Shown here: piece after piece, positions 1 to 5,990 of the stretch
How the letters are laid out: every line of letters begins with the position of its first letter
Numbering within the stretch: the first letter of the stretch is position 1
NCBI GenBank assembly: GCA_017634255.1
Contig: JAGBNT010000037.1
Span: 1-8,444 of the forward strand
Origin: Lachnospiraceae bacterium
GTDB taxonomy: Bacteria > Bacillota_A > Clostridia > Lachnospirales > Lachnospiraceae
Direction: 5' to 3'
DNA: 8,444 nt
Position numbers and translations under genes: made by a program
The notes under the pieces: generated by a model
Database searches by the model: none
What the model saw: only the letters and a program-made list of their open reading frames with translations
Told to the model about the DNA's origin: nothing

Positions 1-141
1 CTGTTCACAGCCTTTCAGGCTGCGAACGTAACGGGTTTTGCCAATTAAATCGCCTTCGGCGATGGGGCAAAACCCATTTAAACCACAACACATTGGGGCG
101 TAACTGCGCAGTAAATGCGCAGTTCGCCTGTGAACAGTAAC
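1..141. repeat. Multi-branched palindromic intergenic repeat (REP/MITE-like)
   Basis: The block is bounded by a perfect inverted repeat: CTGTTCACAG at 1-10 pairs with CTGTGAACAG at 128-137. The pairing continues inward with GCGAAC (22-27) and GTTCGC (122-127). Inside lie a small hairpin (10-13/17-20), a long hairpin (33-42/66-75) that encloses a second one (49-54/58-63, loop TTC), and a 9-bp hairpin (102-110/116-124) that competes with the 122-127 pairing. The right end continues as GAACAGTAAC (132-141), a motif seen near other genes in this window. The left end is cut by the window edge. No convincing coding frame is present. A folded RNA, a REP-like repeat or a small non-autonomous element are all possible; the structure is plain but its nature is inferred. 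Confidence 0.7.
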
Positions 142-181
142 AAAATATAGCTTAAAATAATGCCTAAAATGCAATAACACC

Positions 182-210
182 TTGACAAGGTTATATAAAA
201 CGGTTATAAA
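182..210 (+). promoter_or_regulatory. Sigma-A type promoter of hup
   Basis: A perfect -35 TTGACA (182-187) is followed, after 17 bp, by the -10 element TATAAA (205-210), one mismatch from consensus. Transcription should begin near 216-218 and give a leader of about 65 nt before the hup start at 281. Such a strong promoter fits an abundant nucleoid protein. The -35 lies inside the perfect 13-bp palindrome ACCTTG-A-CAAGGT (179-191), which could be an operator. Confidence 0.8.
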
Positions 211-280
211 TAGGTGTGTCGATTTAGATGATCGATGAAACAGATAAGAAAACTCATGTCAAGAGGAGGAGTTACACGAA

Positions 281-559
281 ATGAACAAGACAGAATTAGT
301 TGCAGCTATGGCTGACAAAGCAGGAATTTCAAAGAAGGATGCCGAGAAGGCTCTTAAGGCTTTCACAGAGACGATTGCTGCACAGCTTAAAAAGGGCGAC
401 AAGATCCAGCTTGTAGGCTTCGGTACTTTTGAGGTTACCAAGAGAGCAGCAAGAGAAGGAAGAAATCCCCAGACCGGTGATGTTATGAAGATACCGGCAT
501 CAAAGGCTCCTAAGTTCAAGGCTGGAAAGGCTCTCAAGGATCTTGTTAATAAAAAGTAA
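281..559 (+). CDS. hup: HU-family DNA-binding protein
   Basis: This 92-residue protein has the full length and pattern of bacterial HU. HU binds DNA as a dimer with little sequence preference, bends it and compacts the nucleoid. The N-terminal helical dimerisation part spans about residues 1-40. The signature GFGTFEV (46-52) leads into the DNA-contacting arm with R55, R58 and R61 and the intercalating proline P63 in RNPQTG (61-66). The lysine-rich C-terminal helix starts near residue 80. The start is supported by AGGAGG at 264-269, with a rather long 11-nt spacer. All three arginines use AGA and lysines mostly AAG, unlike the AGG/ATA-rich neighbours, as expected for a highly expressed gene. 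It has its own promoter upstream and terminator downstream. The family assignment is very secure; HU rather than IHF is favoured by length and monocistronic layout. Confidence 0.97.
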   Translation: MNKTELVAAMADKAGISKKDAEKALKAFTETIAAQLKKGDKIQLVGFGTFEVTKRAAREGRNPQTGDVMKIPASKAPKFKAGKALKDLVNKK

Positions 560-577
560 TTTATAAGAAACTGTAAG

Positions 578-606
578 GAGCGTGCGCAGTGAGCGCACGC
601 TCTTTT
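578..606 (+). terminator. Intrinsic terminator after hup
   Basis: GAGCGTGCGC (578-587) pairs perfectly with GCGCACGCTC (593-602) around the 5-nt loop AGTGA, followed by TTTT (603-606). The 10-bp GC-rich stem lies 18 nt after the hup stop. The T tract is short, so some read-through into rqcP, whose ribosome binding site starts at 611, is plausible. Confidence 0.88.
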
Positions 607-619
607 CATAAGGAGAGCT

Positions 620-856
620 ATGAGGCTGGACAAATATTTAAAGGTATCGAGGCTGATCAAGAGGCGCACCATTGCCAATGAGGCATGCGACGCGGGCAGG
701 GTAACCCTAAACGGCAAGGTTGCAAAGGCAGGCGCCGAGGTCAGGGAAGGGGATATAATAGAGATCGCCTTCGGAAACAAGACGGTAAAGGCAGAGATAA
801 CCGAAATAAAAGAGACCGTGAAAAAGGGAGATCCCGAGCTGTACAGGCTCTTATAA
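620..856 (+). CDS. rqcP: S4-domain RNA-binding protein RqcP (YabO/Hsp15 type)
   Basis: This 78-residue basic protein is essentially a single S4 RNA-binding domain. It opens with the typical MRLDKYLKVSRLIKRRT pattern, followed by A-x-x-A-x-x-AGRVTLNG (about 19-32) and the EVREGDIIEI strand region (about 41-50). RqcP binds obstructed 50S subunits and works with RqcH in adding C-terminal alanine tails to stalled nascent chains; this role is known for the family, not shown here. The start is well supported by AAGGAGAG (610-617) just before ATG. The gene directly follows the hup terminator, and hup-rqcP is a conserved pair in Clostridia and Bacilli. No promoter of its own is obvious, so it may depend on read-through from hup. 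Length is normal for the family (about 80-90 residues). Confidence 0.92.
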   Translation: MRLDKYLKVSRLIKRRTIANEACDAGRVTLNGKVAKAGAEVREGDIIEIAFGNKTVKAEITEIKETVKKGDPELYRLL

Positions 857-865
857 GATGAAATC

Positions 866-962
866 GTAACTGTTCTGAACCCAGAGGGTCCTGAAAAGTT
901 AGACGAAACCCAAAATGTTGGGAGCCCCGCCAGGTGAACACAACATCGTGTTGTTGACGCGG
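866..962. repeat. Cluster of short palindromes in the rqcP-divIC gap
   Basis: This stretch opens with GTAACTGTTC (866-875), the motif shared with other gaps in the window. It contains the 9-bp palindrome GTTCTGAAC (872-880), a hairpin ACCC/GGGT (879-882/886-889), a hairpin CCCAA/TTGGG (909-913/918-922) and a perfect palindrome ACAACA-TCG-TGTTGT (940-954). The last is enclosed by CCGC/GCGG (927-930/959-962). There is no T tract, so it is not a clear terminator, and no convincing gene. The gap is where yabP and yabQ sit in spore formers. It may be a structured untranslated region or a degraded repeat of the type seen at 1-141. Confidence 0.5.
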
Positions 963-982
963 CATAATCAATCTGCTATAAA
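954..982 (+). promoter_or_regulatory. Promoter of the divIC-tilS-hpt block
   Basis: TTGACG (954-959) is separated by 17 bp from TATAAA (977-982), and TG at 974-975 makes this an extended -10 promoter. Transcription would start near 989 and leave a leader of about 77 nt before divIC. The leader can form a stem between TTGCGC (999-1004) and GCGCAA (1024-1029). The -35 abuts the palindrome at 940-954, a possible operator. Confidence 0.72.
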
Positions 983-1065
983 TTATGTAAACACATATTT
1001 GCGCGCTTTGGTTTAAATTTCGTGCGCAAGATCATGGCAGAATGGGGTCATAAGCGGGGAGTCTG

Positions 1066-1380
1066 ATGAATTACAGGGGGCGAGCTTTCAGAAAAAAGAG
1101 GCAGAATAAGCTTTCTTTTATATGTATTTCTCTGGTAGCGCTTATGCTGGTCACGGGGCTTACTGTTGACGGGATAAAGATCAGTAAAAAGATCGATGCC
1201 TATGAGCAGGAAAAACAGGAGCTCGACGATATGATAGCCAAAGAGAAGACGAGGCAGAAGAGTCTTAAGCAGCTCAAGGTCTATGTGACTACCAATGAAT
1301 TTAAGGCGGAGACCGCCGAATCTTCGATAGGCGTCGTCAAGGATAACGAGATCCTCTTCAGAACAGATGACAGTAAGTGA
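1066..1380 (+). CDS. divIC: Septum formation initiator DivIC/FtsB-like protein
   Basis: This 104-residue protein has the classic DivIC architecture. A short basic cytoplasmic tail (residues 1-16, rich in R and K) is followed by one membrane segment (about 17-36) and then a charged extracytoplasmic coiled coil (about 38-72, with EQEKQELDDMIAKEK). A short C-terminal tail ends in NEILFR. DivIC proteins form a complex with FtsL and DivIB-type partners at the septum and help to activate septal peptidoglycan synthesis. The start is fixed by GGGGAG at 1057-1061 (starting near 1056) and an in-frame stop at 1051-1053. The end overlaps tilS by 14 nt, so the two are probably translated together. The sequence is weakly conserved, as usual, so the name rests on length, topology and position between rqcP and tilS. 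Confidence 0.88.
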   Translation: MNYRGRAFRKKRQNKLSFICISLVALMLVTGLTVDGIKISKKIDAYEQEKQELDDMIAKEKTRQKSLKQLKVYVTTNEFKAETAESSIGVVKDNEILFRTDDSK

Positions 1381-2773
1381 GCAGGTTCTTGACTTTATAA
1401 AACAATACGGGATGATACCACAGGGGTCTTCGGTAACGGTGGGTCTTTCAGGAGGGGCAGATTCAGTGTGCCTCCTTTTTTTGCTCTCTCTATATACCCA
1501 AAGGCTGGATTTTACCCTTGAAGCGGTTCATGTTGAGCACGGGATTCGGGGAGAGGAAGCCCTCTCCGATAAAGCCTTCTGTGAAAGCCTTTGTGAAAGG
1601 CTGGGCATAAAGCTAAGGGCAGTCCATGTGGACGTGCCCAAAATGGCGAAGGAGCAGGGGCTTACCCTTGAGGAGGCTGGAAGGATAGCCCGCTACCGGA
1701 TATTTGAGGAGACCGGAAGCGACAGGGTAGCCGTAGCGCACCATGGCTCTGACCAGGCGGAGACGGTGCTCTTTAACCTTATAAGAGGCAGTGCGGTAGC
1801 CGGACTGGGGGGAATGAGACCCGTAAGGGGCAGGATAATAAGACCCCTGCTTTGCCTTACCAGACCGCAGATAGAAGGGTTTCTTAAGGAGCAGGGGCTT
1901 AAATACTGCACTGACAGCACTAATTCAGACAATGAGATAGCCCGAAACTGTATTAGAAATAAGATAATGCCGCTGGCAGAGAAGATAAATTCGCGGGCGA
2001 TATGGCATATAAACCAAAACGCCCAGTATATACGGGATGTAGAGGATTTTCTTAAAAGTCAGGCAATGATAAGGGCGGATAAATACATATCCGGCGCCGA
2101 AAATAAGGTAGTCTTAAGCCTTGAGGGTTTCCGGGAGGAAAACAATATAATAAAGGATTATATAATAAGGGAATGTCTTTTCCGGAGCGCCGGGAGGCTT
2201 AAGGACATTACGATGAGGCATGTATCTTCCGTGCGGGAGCTGTCGGTAAAGAACAGCGGGAAAAAGGTATGCCTCCCTTACGGTATAGAAGTTGTTAGAA
2301 ATTTTGACCGTCTGGAATTTAGCCGGGTTTTAAAGGCGGACGGGGAGGAGAACGCACCGGGAAAAAACCCGGAGGACGAGACGGAGGAGGCAGGCATAGC
2401 CGCGCCGGAGAATGGCTCGGTCCTACTTCCCGACGGCAGCGAATATGTCTTTTCTTTCGATAACGATATCCCGCCCGATAAGGCGAGGGAAGATCACAGA
2501 TATACGAAATGCTTTGATTATGATAAAATAAAGGGCAGACCCTGTCTTCGCCCCAGGCGGAAGGGAGACTACATATCCATACGGGGAGGCTCCAAGAAGA
2601 TAAAGCAGCTTTTTATAGAGGAGAGGATTCCCGTATCGGACCGGGACAGGATATATATGCTTTGTGACGGCAGTGAGGTCATGTGGGTTCCGGGGCTTAG
2701 GATGGGGGAAAGATACAAGGTTTCAGAAGAAACAAATAAGATATGGAAGGTAGAAAGAAAAGAGAATGGCTGA
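1367..2773 (+). CDS. tilS: tRNA(Ile)-lysidine synthase
   Basis: TilS uses ATP and lysine to convert the wobble cytidine (C34) of the CAU-anticodon isoleucine tRNA to lysidine, so that it reads AUA. The 468-residue product has the usual length for the long form of the family. The N-terminal PP-loop ATPase domain shows SGGADS (28-33), H55-V-E-H58-G and HHGSDQAET (125-133). A central substrate-binding region follows, then an acidic linker (about 335-355) and the C-terminal TilS domain (about 390-465), including R-R-K-G-D and K-Q-L-F-I-E-E motifs. The start lies 14 nt inside divIC and the end overlaps hpt by 8 nt. ATA codons are very common in this window, so the enzyme should be heavily needed. 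The identification is secure; the ribosome binding site inside divIC is weak. Confidence 0.95.
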   Translation: MTVSEQVLDFIKQYGMIPQGSSVTVGLSGGADSVCLLFLLSLYTQRLDFTLEAVHVEHGIRGEEALSDKAFCESLCERLGIKLRAVHVDVPKMAKEQGLTLEEAGRIARYRIFEETGSDRVAVAHHGSDQAETVLFNLIRGSAVAGLGGMRPVRGRIIRPLLCLTRPQIEGFLKEQGLKYCTDSTNSDNEIARNCIRNKIMPLAEKINSRAIWHINQNAQYIRDVEDFLKSQAMIRADKYISGAENKVVLSLEGFREENNIIKDYIIRECLFRSAGRLKDITMRHVSSVRELSVKNSGKKVCLPYGIEVVRNFDRLEFSRVLKADGEENAPGKNPEDETEEAGIAAPENGSVLLPDGSEYVFSFDNDIPPDKAREDHRYTKCFDYDKIKGRPCLRPRRKGDYISIRGGSKKIKQLFIEERIPVSDRDRIYMLCDGSEVMWVPGLRMGERYKVSEETNKIWKVERKENG

Positions 2774-3290
2774 GAAGATTGAAGTTTTAATGACAGAGAG
2801 CGACGTGGATACCAGGATTGCCGAGCTTGGCGCCACGATAAGCAAGGATTTTGAGGGGAAGGAGATAACCCTTGTCTGCATCCTTAAGGGGGCGGCATTT
2901 TTTGCCTGCGAGCTGGCAAAGCGGATAACCGTACCCGTGGAGATCGAATTTATGCGCTGCTCCAGCTACGGAAACAAGACGGAATCCAGCGGAGACGTGA
3001 AGATAACCCAGGATCTGGATGCCCCTATAAGGGGAAAGAATATAATAGTAGTAGAGGATATAATAGATTCCGGGCGCACCTTAAGCTCCCTGTTTAAGGT
3101 ACTGCACAGCCGGGGACCGGCTACCCTTAAGTTATGCTCTCTTCTCGATAAGCCCGACAGGAGGGTGACGGATGTAAGGGTGGATTACACCGGCTTTGAG
3201 ATTCCTGATGTCTTCGTTGTGGGCTACGGTCTCGACTACGCGCAGAAATACAGAAACCTGCCCTATATAGGTGTTGTAAAATTCGAGTGA
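2766..3290 (+). CDS. hpt: Hypoxanthine(-guanine) phosphoribosyltransferase
   Basis: This 174-residue enzyme transfers the phosphoribosyl group of PRPP to hypoxanthine and probably guanine, giving IMP and GMP in purine salvage. It shows the phosphoribosyltransferase hallmarks in order: the LKG loop (40-42), the flexible-loop SSYG (66-69), the PRPP motif VVEDIIDSGRT (95-105, acidic pair E97/D98) and a C-terminal base-contact region (DVFVVGYGLDYAQKYRNLPYI). Length is typical for bacterial Hpt. The ATG overlaps the end of tilS by 8 nt, which points to coupled translation; the Shine-Dalgarno is a weak purine run. The order tilS-hpt-ftsH is conserved across Firmicutes. The assignment is secure; relative preference for guanine or hypoxanthine cannot be read from the sequence. 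Confidence 0.96.
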   Translation: MAEKIEVLMTESDVDTRIAELGATISKDFEGKEITLVCILKGAAFFACELAKRITVPVEIEFMRCSSYGNKTESSGDVKITQDLDAPIRGKNIIVVEDIIDSGRTLSSLFKVLHSRGPATLKLCSLLDKPDRRVTDVRVDYTGFEIPDVFVVGYGLDYAQKYRNLPYIGVVKFE

Positions 3291-3318
3291 CTGTTCTGCC
3301 AATGAGGCTTCTGAACAG
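3287..3318 (+). repeat. Hairpin repeat directly after hpt
   Basis: CTGTTC (3291-3296) pairs with GAACAG (3313-3318), with an inner GCC/GGC stem (3298-3300/3306-3308) around loop AATGA. It begins as GTGACTGTTC, overlapping the hpt stop codon, and closely resembles the motif at 866-875 and the ends of the repeat at 1-141. No T run follows, so it is a poor terminator; it might trim or stabilise the hpt mRNA end. Confidence 0.6.
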
Positions 3319-3350
3319 CTGTAAATCAGATGATAAGTAGGTAATAAAAG

Positions 3351-5195
3351 GTGAATAATTCGTCCAACAACAGCTCAAGAAACATCCTGTTATATTTTGC
3401 TATCATAGCTATAGCCGTACTGCTGATATATTCCGTAAGCAACCGCTTTAACGCAGTGCGCCGCTATACCTACAGCGAGTTTACCGGGGACCTTAAGGAA
3501 AACCGGGTCACGGCGGTAGAGATAGCCCCCAATTCGGAAACCCCTACGGGAATAGTCAACGTTACCCTAGTGGACGGGTCTCTTAACAGGCTCTACGTTT
3601 CCGATGTATCGGTGATAGAGGAGGAGCTGAAAAAATCCTTCCCCGAATACACCGAGACCGAGGTTTCCAGAGAGAGCTGGCTTTTATCCTACGGGGTTCC
3701 CATACTTATATCCGTGGTGATAGTGGTTCTTATAATGTCCATGTTCAATTCACAGGCTGCCGCCGGCAGCGGCAAGATGATGAACTTCGGCAAGAGCCGG
3801 GCAAAGATGTTCATGTCCGGGGATACAAAGATCAAGTTCGACAATGTAGCGGGTCTGGCTGAGGAAAAAGAGGATCTGGAGGAAATCGTGGATTTCCTGA
3901 AGGAGCCGAAAAAATATATCGAGGTGGGAGCCCGGATTCCTAAGGGAGTGCTGCTGGTAGGACCTCCCGGTACCGGAAAGACCCTGCTCGCAAAGGCGAT
4001 AGCGGGAGAGGCGGAGGTCCCGTTTTTCTCTATTTCCGGCTCGGACTTTGTAGAGATGTTCGTGGGTGTCGGAGCCTCCCGAGTGCGCGATCTCTTTCAG
4101 GAGGCAAAGAAGAACTCCCCGTGTATAGTTTTCATAGACGAGATAGACGCAGTGGCAAGGCGCAGAGGAACGGGTCTGGGCGGAGGTCATGACGAGCGCG
4201 AGCAGACCTTAAACCAGCTGCTAGTAGAGATGGATGGCTTTGGAGTGAACGAGGGGATAATCGTAATGGCTGCGACCAACAGGGTGGATATCCTCGACCC
4301 CGCTATCATGCGTCCCGGGCGGTTCGACAGAAAGGTAGGCGTGGGAGCTCCCGACGTAAAGGGAAGGGAGGAGATCCTTGGGGTTCATGCGAAGAATAAG
4401 CCCCTGGGAGATGACGTTGACCTAAAGCAGATAGCCCAGACAACAGCGGGCTTTACCGGAGCCGATCTGGAAAACTTGCTTAATGAGGCTGCCATCTTTG
4501 CGGCGAAGGAAAACAGAAAATATGTGGTGCAGAACGATATAAAGAGAGCCTTCGTAAAGGTAGGCATAGGAGCCGAAAAAAGGAGCAAGGTCATCTCCGA
4601 CAAGGAAAAGCGCATTACAGCCTACCATGAGGCGGGACACGCTGTACTCTTCCATGTGCTCCCGGAGGTTGGACCCGTCTACTCCATATCCATTATCCCT
4701 ACGGGACTGGGAGCCGCGGGCTATACCATGCCCCTGCCCGAAAAGGACGAGATGTTTATGACCAGAGGGCGGATGATCAACGATATCGTGGTCGATCTCG
4801 GAGGAAGAGTAGCCGAGGAAATGTTCTTTGACGATATTACCACGGGCGCTTCCCATGACCTCAAGGTCGCTACGAAGGAAGCCAGGAAGATGGTTACAAA
4901 ATACGGGATGAGCGATACAGTGGGGATCGTCTCCTACGACGACGATGACGACGAGGTATTTATCGGAAGAGACCTGGCTCATCCACGTTCACATTCCGAG
5001 GAGACCGCGGGGCAGATCGATTCCGAGGTCAGAAGGATAATGAACGAGTGCCATGAAAGGGCAAGAAAGCTTATCTCGGAGCATAAGGAGGCGCTCATCC
5101 GTATTGCGGAGGAGCTCTTAAAAAGGGAAAAGCTCTCACGGGATGAGTTCGAAAAGCTCTTTGACGGCGAAGCCCTTTTAGCAAACGACAAATGA
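3351..5195 (+). CDS. ftsH: ATP-dependent zinc metalloprotease FtsH
   Basis: FtsH is a membrane-anchored hexameric AAA+ protease that extracts and degrades misfolded membrane proteins and regulatory proteins. The 614-residue product is complete. It has a short N-terminus rich in Asn and Ser, TM1 (about 11-28), an extracytoplasmic domain (about 30-108), TM2 (about 111-132) and an AAA module with Walker A GPPGTGKT (204-211), Walker B IDEID (262-266) and the second region of homology MRPGRFDR (320-327). The zinc protease domain carries HEAGH (426-430) and a likely third ligand, D503. An acidic run of aspartates lies at about 527-532. Translation starts at GTG: an in-frame TAA at 3342-3344 excludes any earlier start, and AGG at 3339-3341 can serve as the binding site. 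Position after hpt is the conserved one. Confidence 0.97.
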   Translation: MNNSSNNSSRNILLYFAIIAIAVLLIYSVSNRFNAVRRYTYSEFTGDLKENRVTAVEIAPNSETPTGIVNVTLVDGSLNRLYVSDVSVIEEELKKSFPEYTETEVSRESWLLSYGVPILISVVIVVLIMSMFNSQAAAGSGKMMNFGKSRAKMFMSGDTKIKFDNVAGLAEEKEDLEEIVDFLKEPKKYIEVGARIPKGVLLVGPPGTGKTLLAKAIAGEAEVPFFSISGSDFVEMFVGVGASRVRDLFQEAKKNSPCIVFIDEIDAVARRRGTGLGGGHDEREQTLNQLLVEMDGFGVNEGIIVMAATNRVDILDPAIMRPGRFDRKVGVGAPDVKGREEILGVHAKNKPLGDDVDLKQIAQTTAGFTGADLENLLNEAAIFAAKENRKYVVQNDIKRAFVKVGIGAEKRSKVISDKEKRITAYHEAGHAVLFHVLPEVGPVYSISIIPTGLGAAGYTMPLPEKDEMFMTRGRMINDIVVDLGGRVAEEMFFDDITTGASHDLKVATKEARKMVTKYGMSDTVGIVSYDDDDDEVFIGRDLAHPRSHSEETAGQIDSEVRRIMNECHERARKLISEHKEALIRIAEELLKREKLSRDEFEKLFDGEALLANDK

Positions 5196-5206
5196 TCAGG
5201 TTATTA

Positions 5207-5229
5207 TGTAACAGTTCCTTACTGTAACA
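5207..5229 (+). repeat. Short hairpin after ftsH with the recurrent motif
   Basis: ACAGT (5211-5215) pairs with ACTGT (5221-5225) around TCCTT. After one A-A mismatch the pairing continues (5207-5209/5227-5229). The left arm reads GTAACAGTTC (5208-5217), one base from the GTAACTGTTC motif at 866. It lies 12 nt after the ftsH stop and lacks a T run. At 5239-5250 the 12-mer AATGCCTAAAAT follows, which also occurs at 159-170 upstream of hup. Confidence 0.5.
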
Positions 5230-5336
5230 AGTGGTGAAAATGCCTAAAATTAAAGTTTAGCCGTGATAATTTTTGTTAGGTCTATATATTGTTGCATAGG
5301 GGGGAAACCATTATAATTAGCATGTACCCCCAATAC

Positions 5337-5359
5337 AAGATATGGCTTCTCCATATCTT
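5337..5359 (+). other. Perfect hairpin in the ftsH-greA gap
   Basis: AAGATATGG (5337-5345) pairs without mismatch with CCATATCTT (5351-5359) around loop CTTCT, 22 nt before the terminator hairpin. The heptamer CTTCTCC occurs in the loop and right arm (5346-5352) and again just before the terminator (5375-5381). Further upstream, GGGGG (5299-5304) could pair with CCCCC (5327-5331). Together these suggest a structured 3' region of the ftsH transcript, or a small RNA ending at the terminator. I see no convincing promoter for such an RNA. Confidence 0.5.
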
Positions 5360-5381
5360 AGAGGAAAGAAATACCTTCTCC

Positions 5382-5420
5382 AAAACAGCCGATTACGAAA
5401 GTGGTCGGCTGTTTTATTTT
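5382..5420 (+). terminator. Intrinsic terminator upstream of greA
   Basis: AAAACAGCCGA (5382-5392) pairs with TCGGCTGTTTT (5405-5415), an 11-bp perfect stem with a 12-nt loop, followed by ATTTT (5416-5420). It lies about 190 nt after ftsH and should end transcripts that come from ftsH or from within the gap, so greA needs its own promoter. Confidence 0.9.
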
Positions 5421-5430
5421 ATGCTATAAT
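5419..5430 (+). promoter_or_regulatory. Extended -10 promoter of greA
   Basis: A perfect -10 TATAAT (5425-5430) is preceded by TG at 5422-5423, the extended -10 signature. No good -35 is present at the expected distance; that position (about 5402-5407) falls in the loop and right arm of the terminator stem. Transcription would start near 5437, about 19 nt before the greA ATG, with GAGG (5445-5448) as ribosome binding site. Confidence 0.7.
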
Positions 5431-5455
5431 ATGAACGTTTAAGCGAGGTTCAAAA

Positions 5456-5968
5456 ATGGCAGTTAAGGCAGAAAATCTTACACAGAGTGATATAGAAAAA
5501 ATCAGTGCGGAAATAGAAGAGCGCAAGCTCGTATTGCGCCCGCAGCTAATTGCGGCGGTTAAGGAGGCGAGAGCCCAAGGGGACTTAAGCGAAAACTTTG
5601 AGTACTATGCTGCAAAAAAAGCAAAAAATGAGAACGAAAGCCGCATAGGATATCTCGAGAGGATGCTGAAATATGCCAACATAGTCTCCGACGAATCTGC
5701 CGAGGACGAGGTGGGGATAAACGACTTTGTGACCATAGAGTTTACAGACGACGGGGAAAAGGAAGAATACAAGATAGTCACCAGCATAAGAGGAGATTCC
5801 CTCAAAAACTATATCAGCACAGAATCCCCGCTGGGACGGGCGATAACCGGTCACAAGGAGGGAGATGTCTGCAAGGTTTCTCTGGATAACGGGGGAAGCT
5901 ACGAGGTCAGGATAGTCTCCATCAATAAAAATACTGATGATACAAACGATGCGCTGAAATCCTTCTGA
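5456..5968 (+). CDS. greA: Transcription elongation factor GreA
   Basis: GreA enters the secondary channel of backtracked RNA polymerase and stimulates cleavage of the extruded RNA 3' end. The 170-residue product is slightly longer than the usual 155-160. The N-terminal coiled coil (about 8-78) carries the catalytic-tip pattern GDLSEN, with the acidic residues D43 and E46 that match the two tip acids known in E. coli GreA. The C-terminal FKBP-like domain (about 85-160) contains STESPLGRAITGHKEGD, with S124-P125 in the conserved SPLG stretch. The start has GAGG 7 nt upstream. It has its own extended -10 promoter, and only 22 nt separate its stop from the following kinase. GreA versus another Gre-factor paralogue cannot be settled from sequence alone, but the tip residues argue for an active factor. 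Confidence 0.94.
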   Translation: MAVKAENLTQSDIEKISAEIEERKLVLRPQLIAAVKEARAQGDLSENFEYYAAKKAKNENESRIGYLERMLKYANIVSDESAEDEVGINDFVTIEFTDDGEKEEYKIVTSIRGDSLKNYISTESPLGRAITGHKEGDVCKVSLDNGGSYEVRIVSINKNTDDTNDALKSF

Positions 5969-5990
5969 AAATATAAACGGGTGAAGAAAA

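Noticed and set aside
1..141. A CRISPR array or tRNA gene in the repeat-rich left end.
   Set aside because: There are no regularly spaced direct repeats, and no tRNA cloverleaf or conserved T-loop sequence could be drawn; the structure is made of inverted repeats.
259..780. A 173-codon minus-strand frame covering hup and the start of rqcP.
   Set aside because: It is antisense to two secure genes, contains their terminator, and its protein has no recognisable domain.
741..971. A minus-strand frame of 76 codons across the end of rqcP and the palindromic gap.
   Set aside because: No binding site or domain, and its composition follows the palindromes rather than coding constraints.
3291..3318. 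The hairpin after hpt as an intrinsic terminator.
   Set aside because: The stem is short and interrupted, and no T tract follows, so read-through to ftsH seems likely.
3750..4982. Minus-strand frames of 146 and 186 codons inside ftsH.
   Set aside because: ftsH is clear and complete in the + frame with all catalytic motifs; these are antisense shadows.
5322..5429. A 35-codon + strand frame (ATG at 5322, TAA at 5427) whose middle, LLHILEERNTFSKTAD, faintly resembles the start of a LysR helix-turn-helix.
   Set aside because: The frame runs through the terminator hairpin and the greA promoter, the G-rich run is too far upstream to be a good binding site, and the resemblance is too short to support even a gene remnant.
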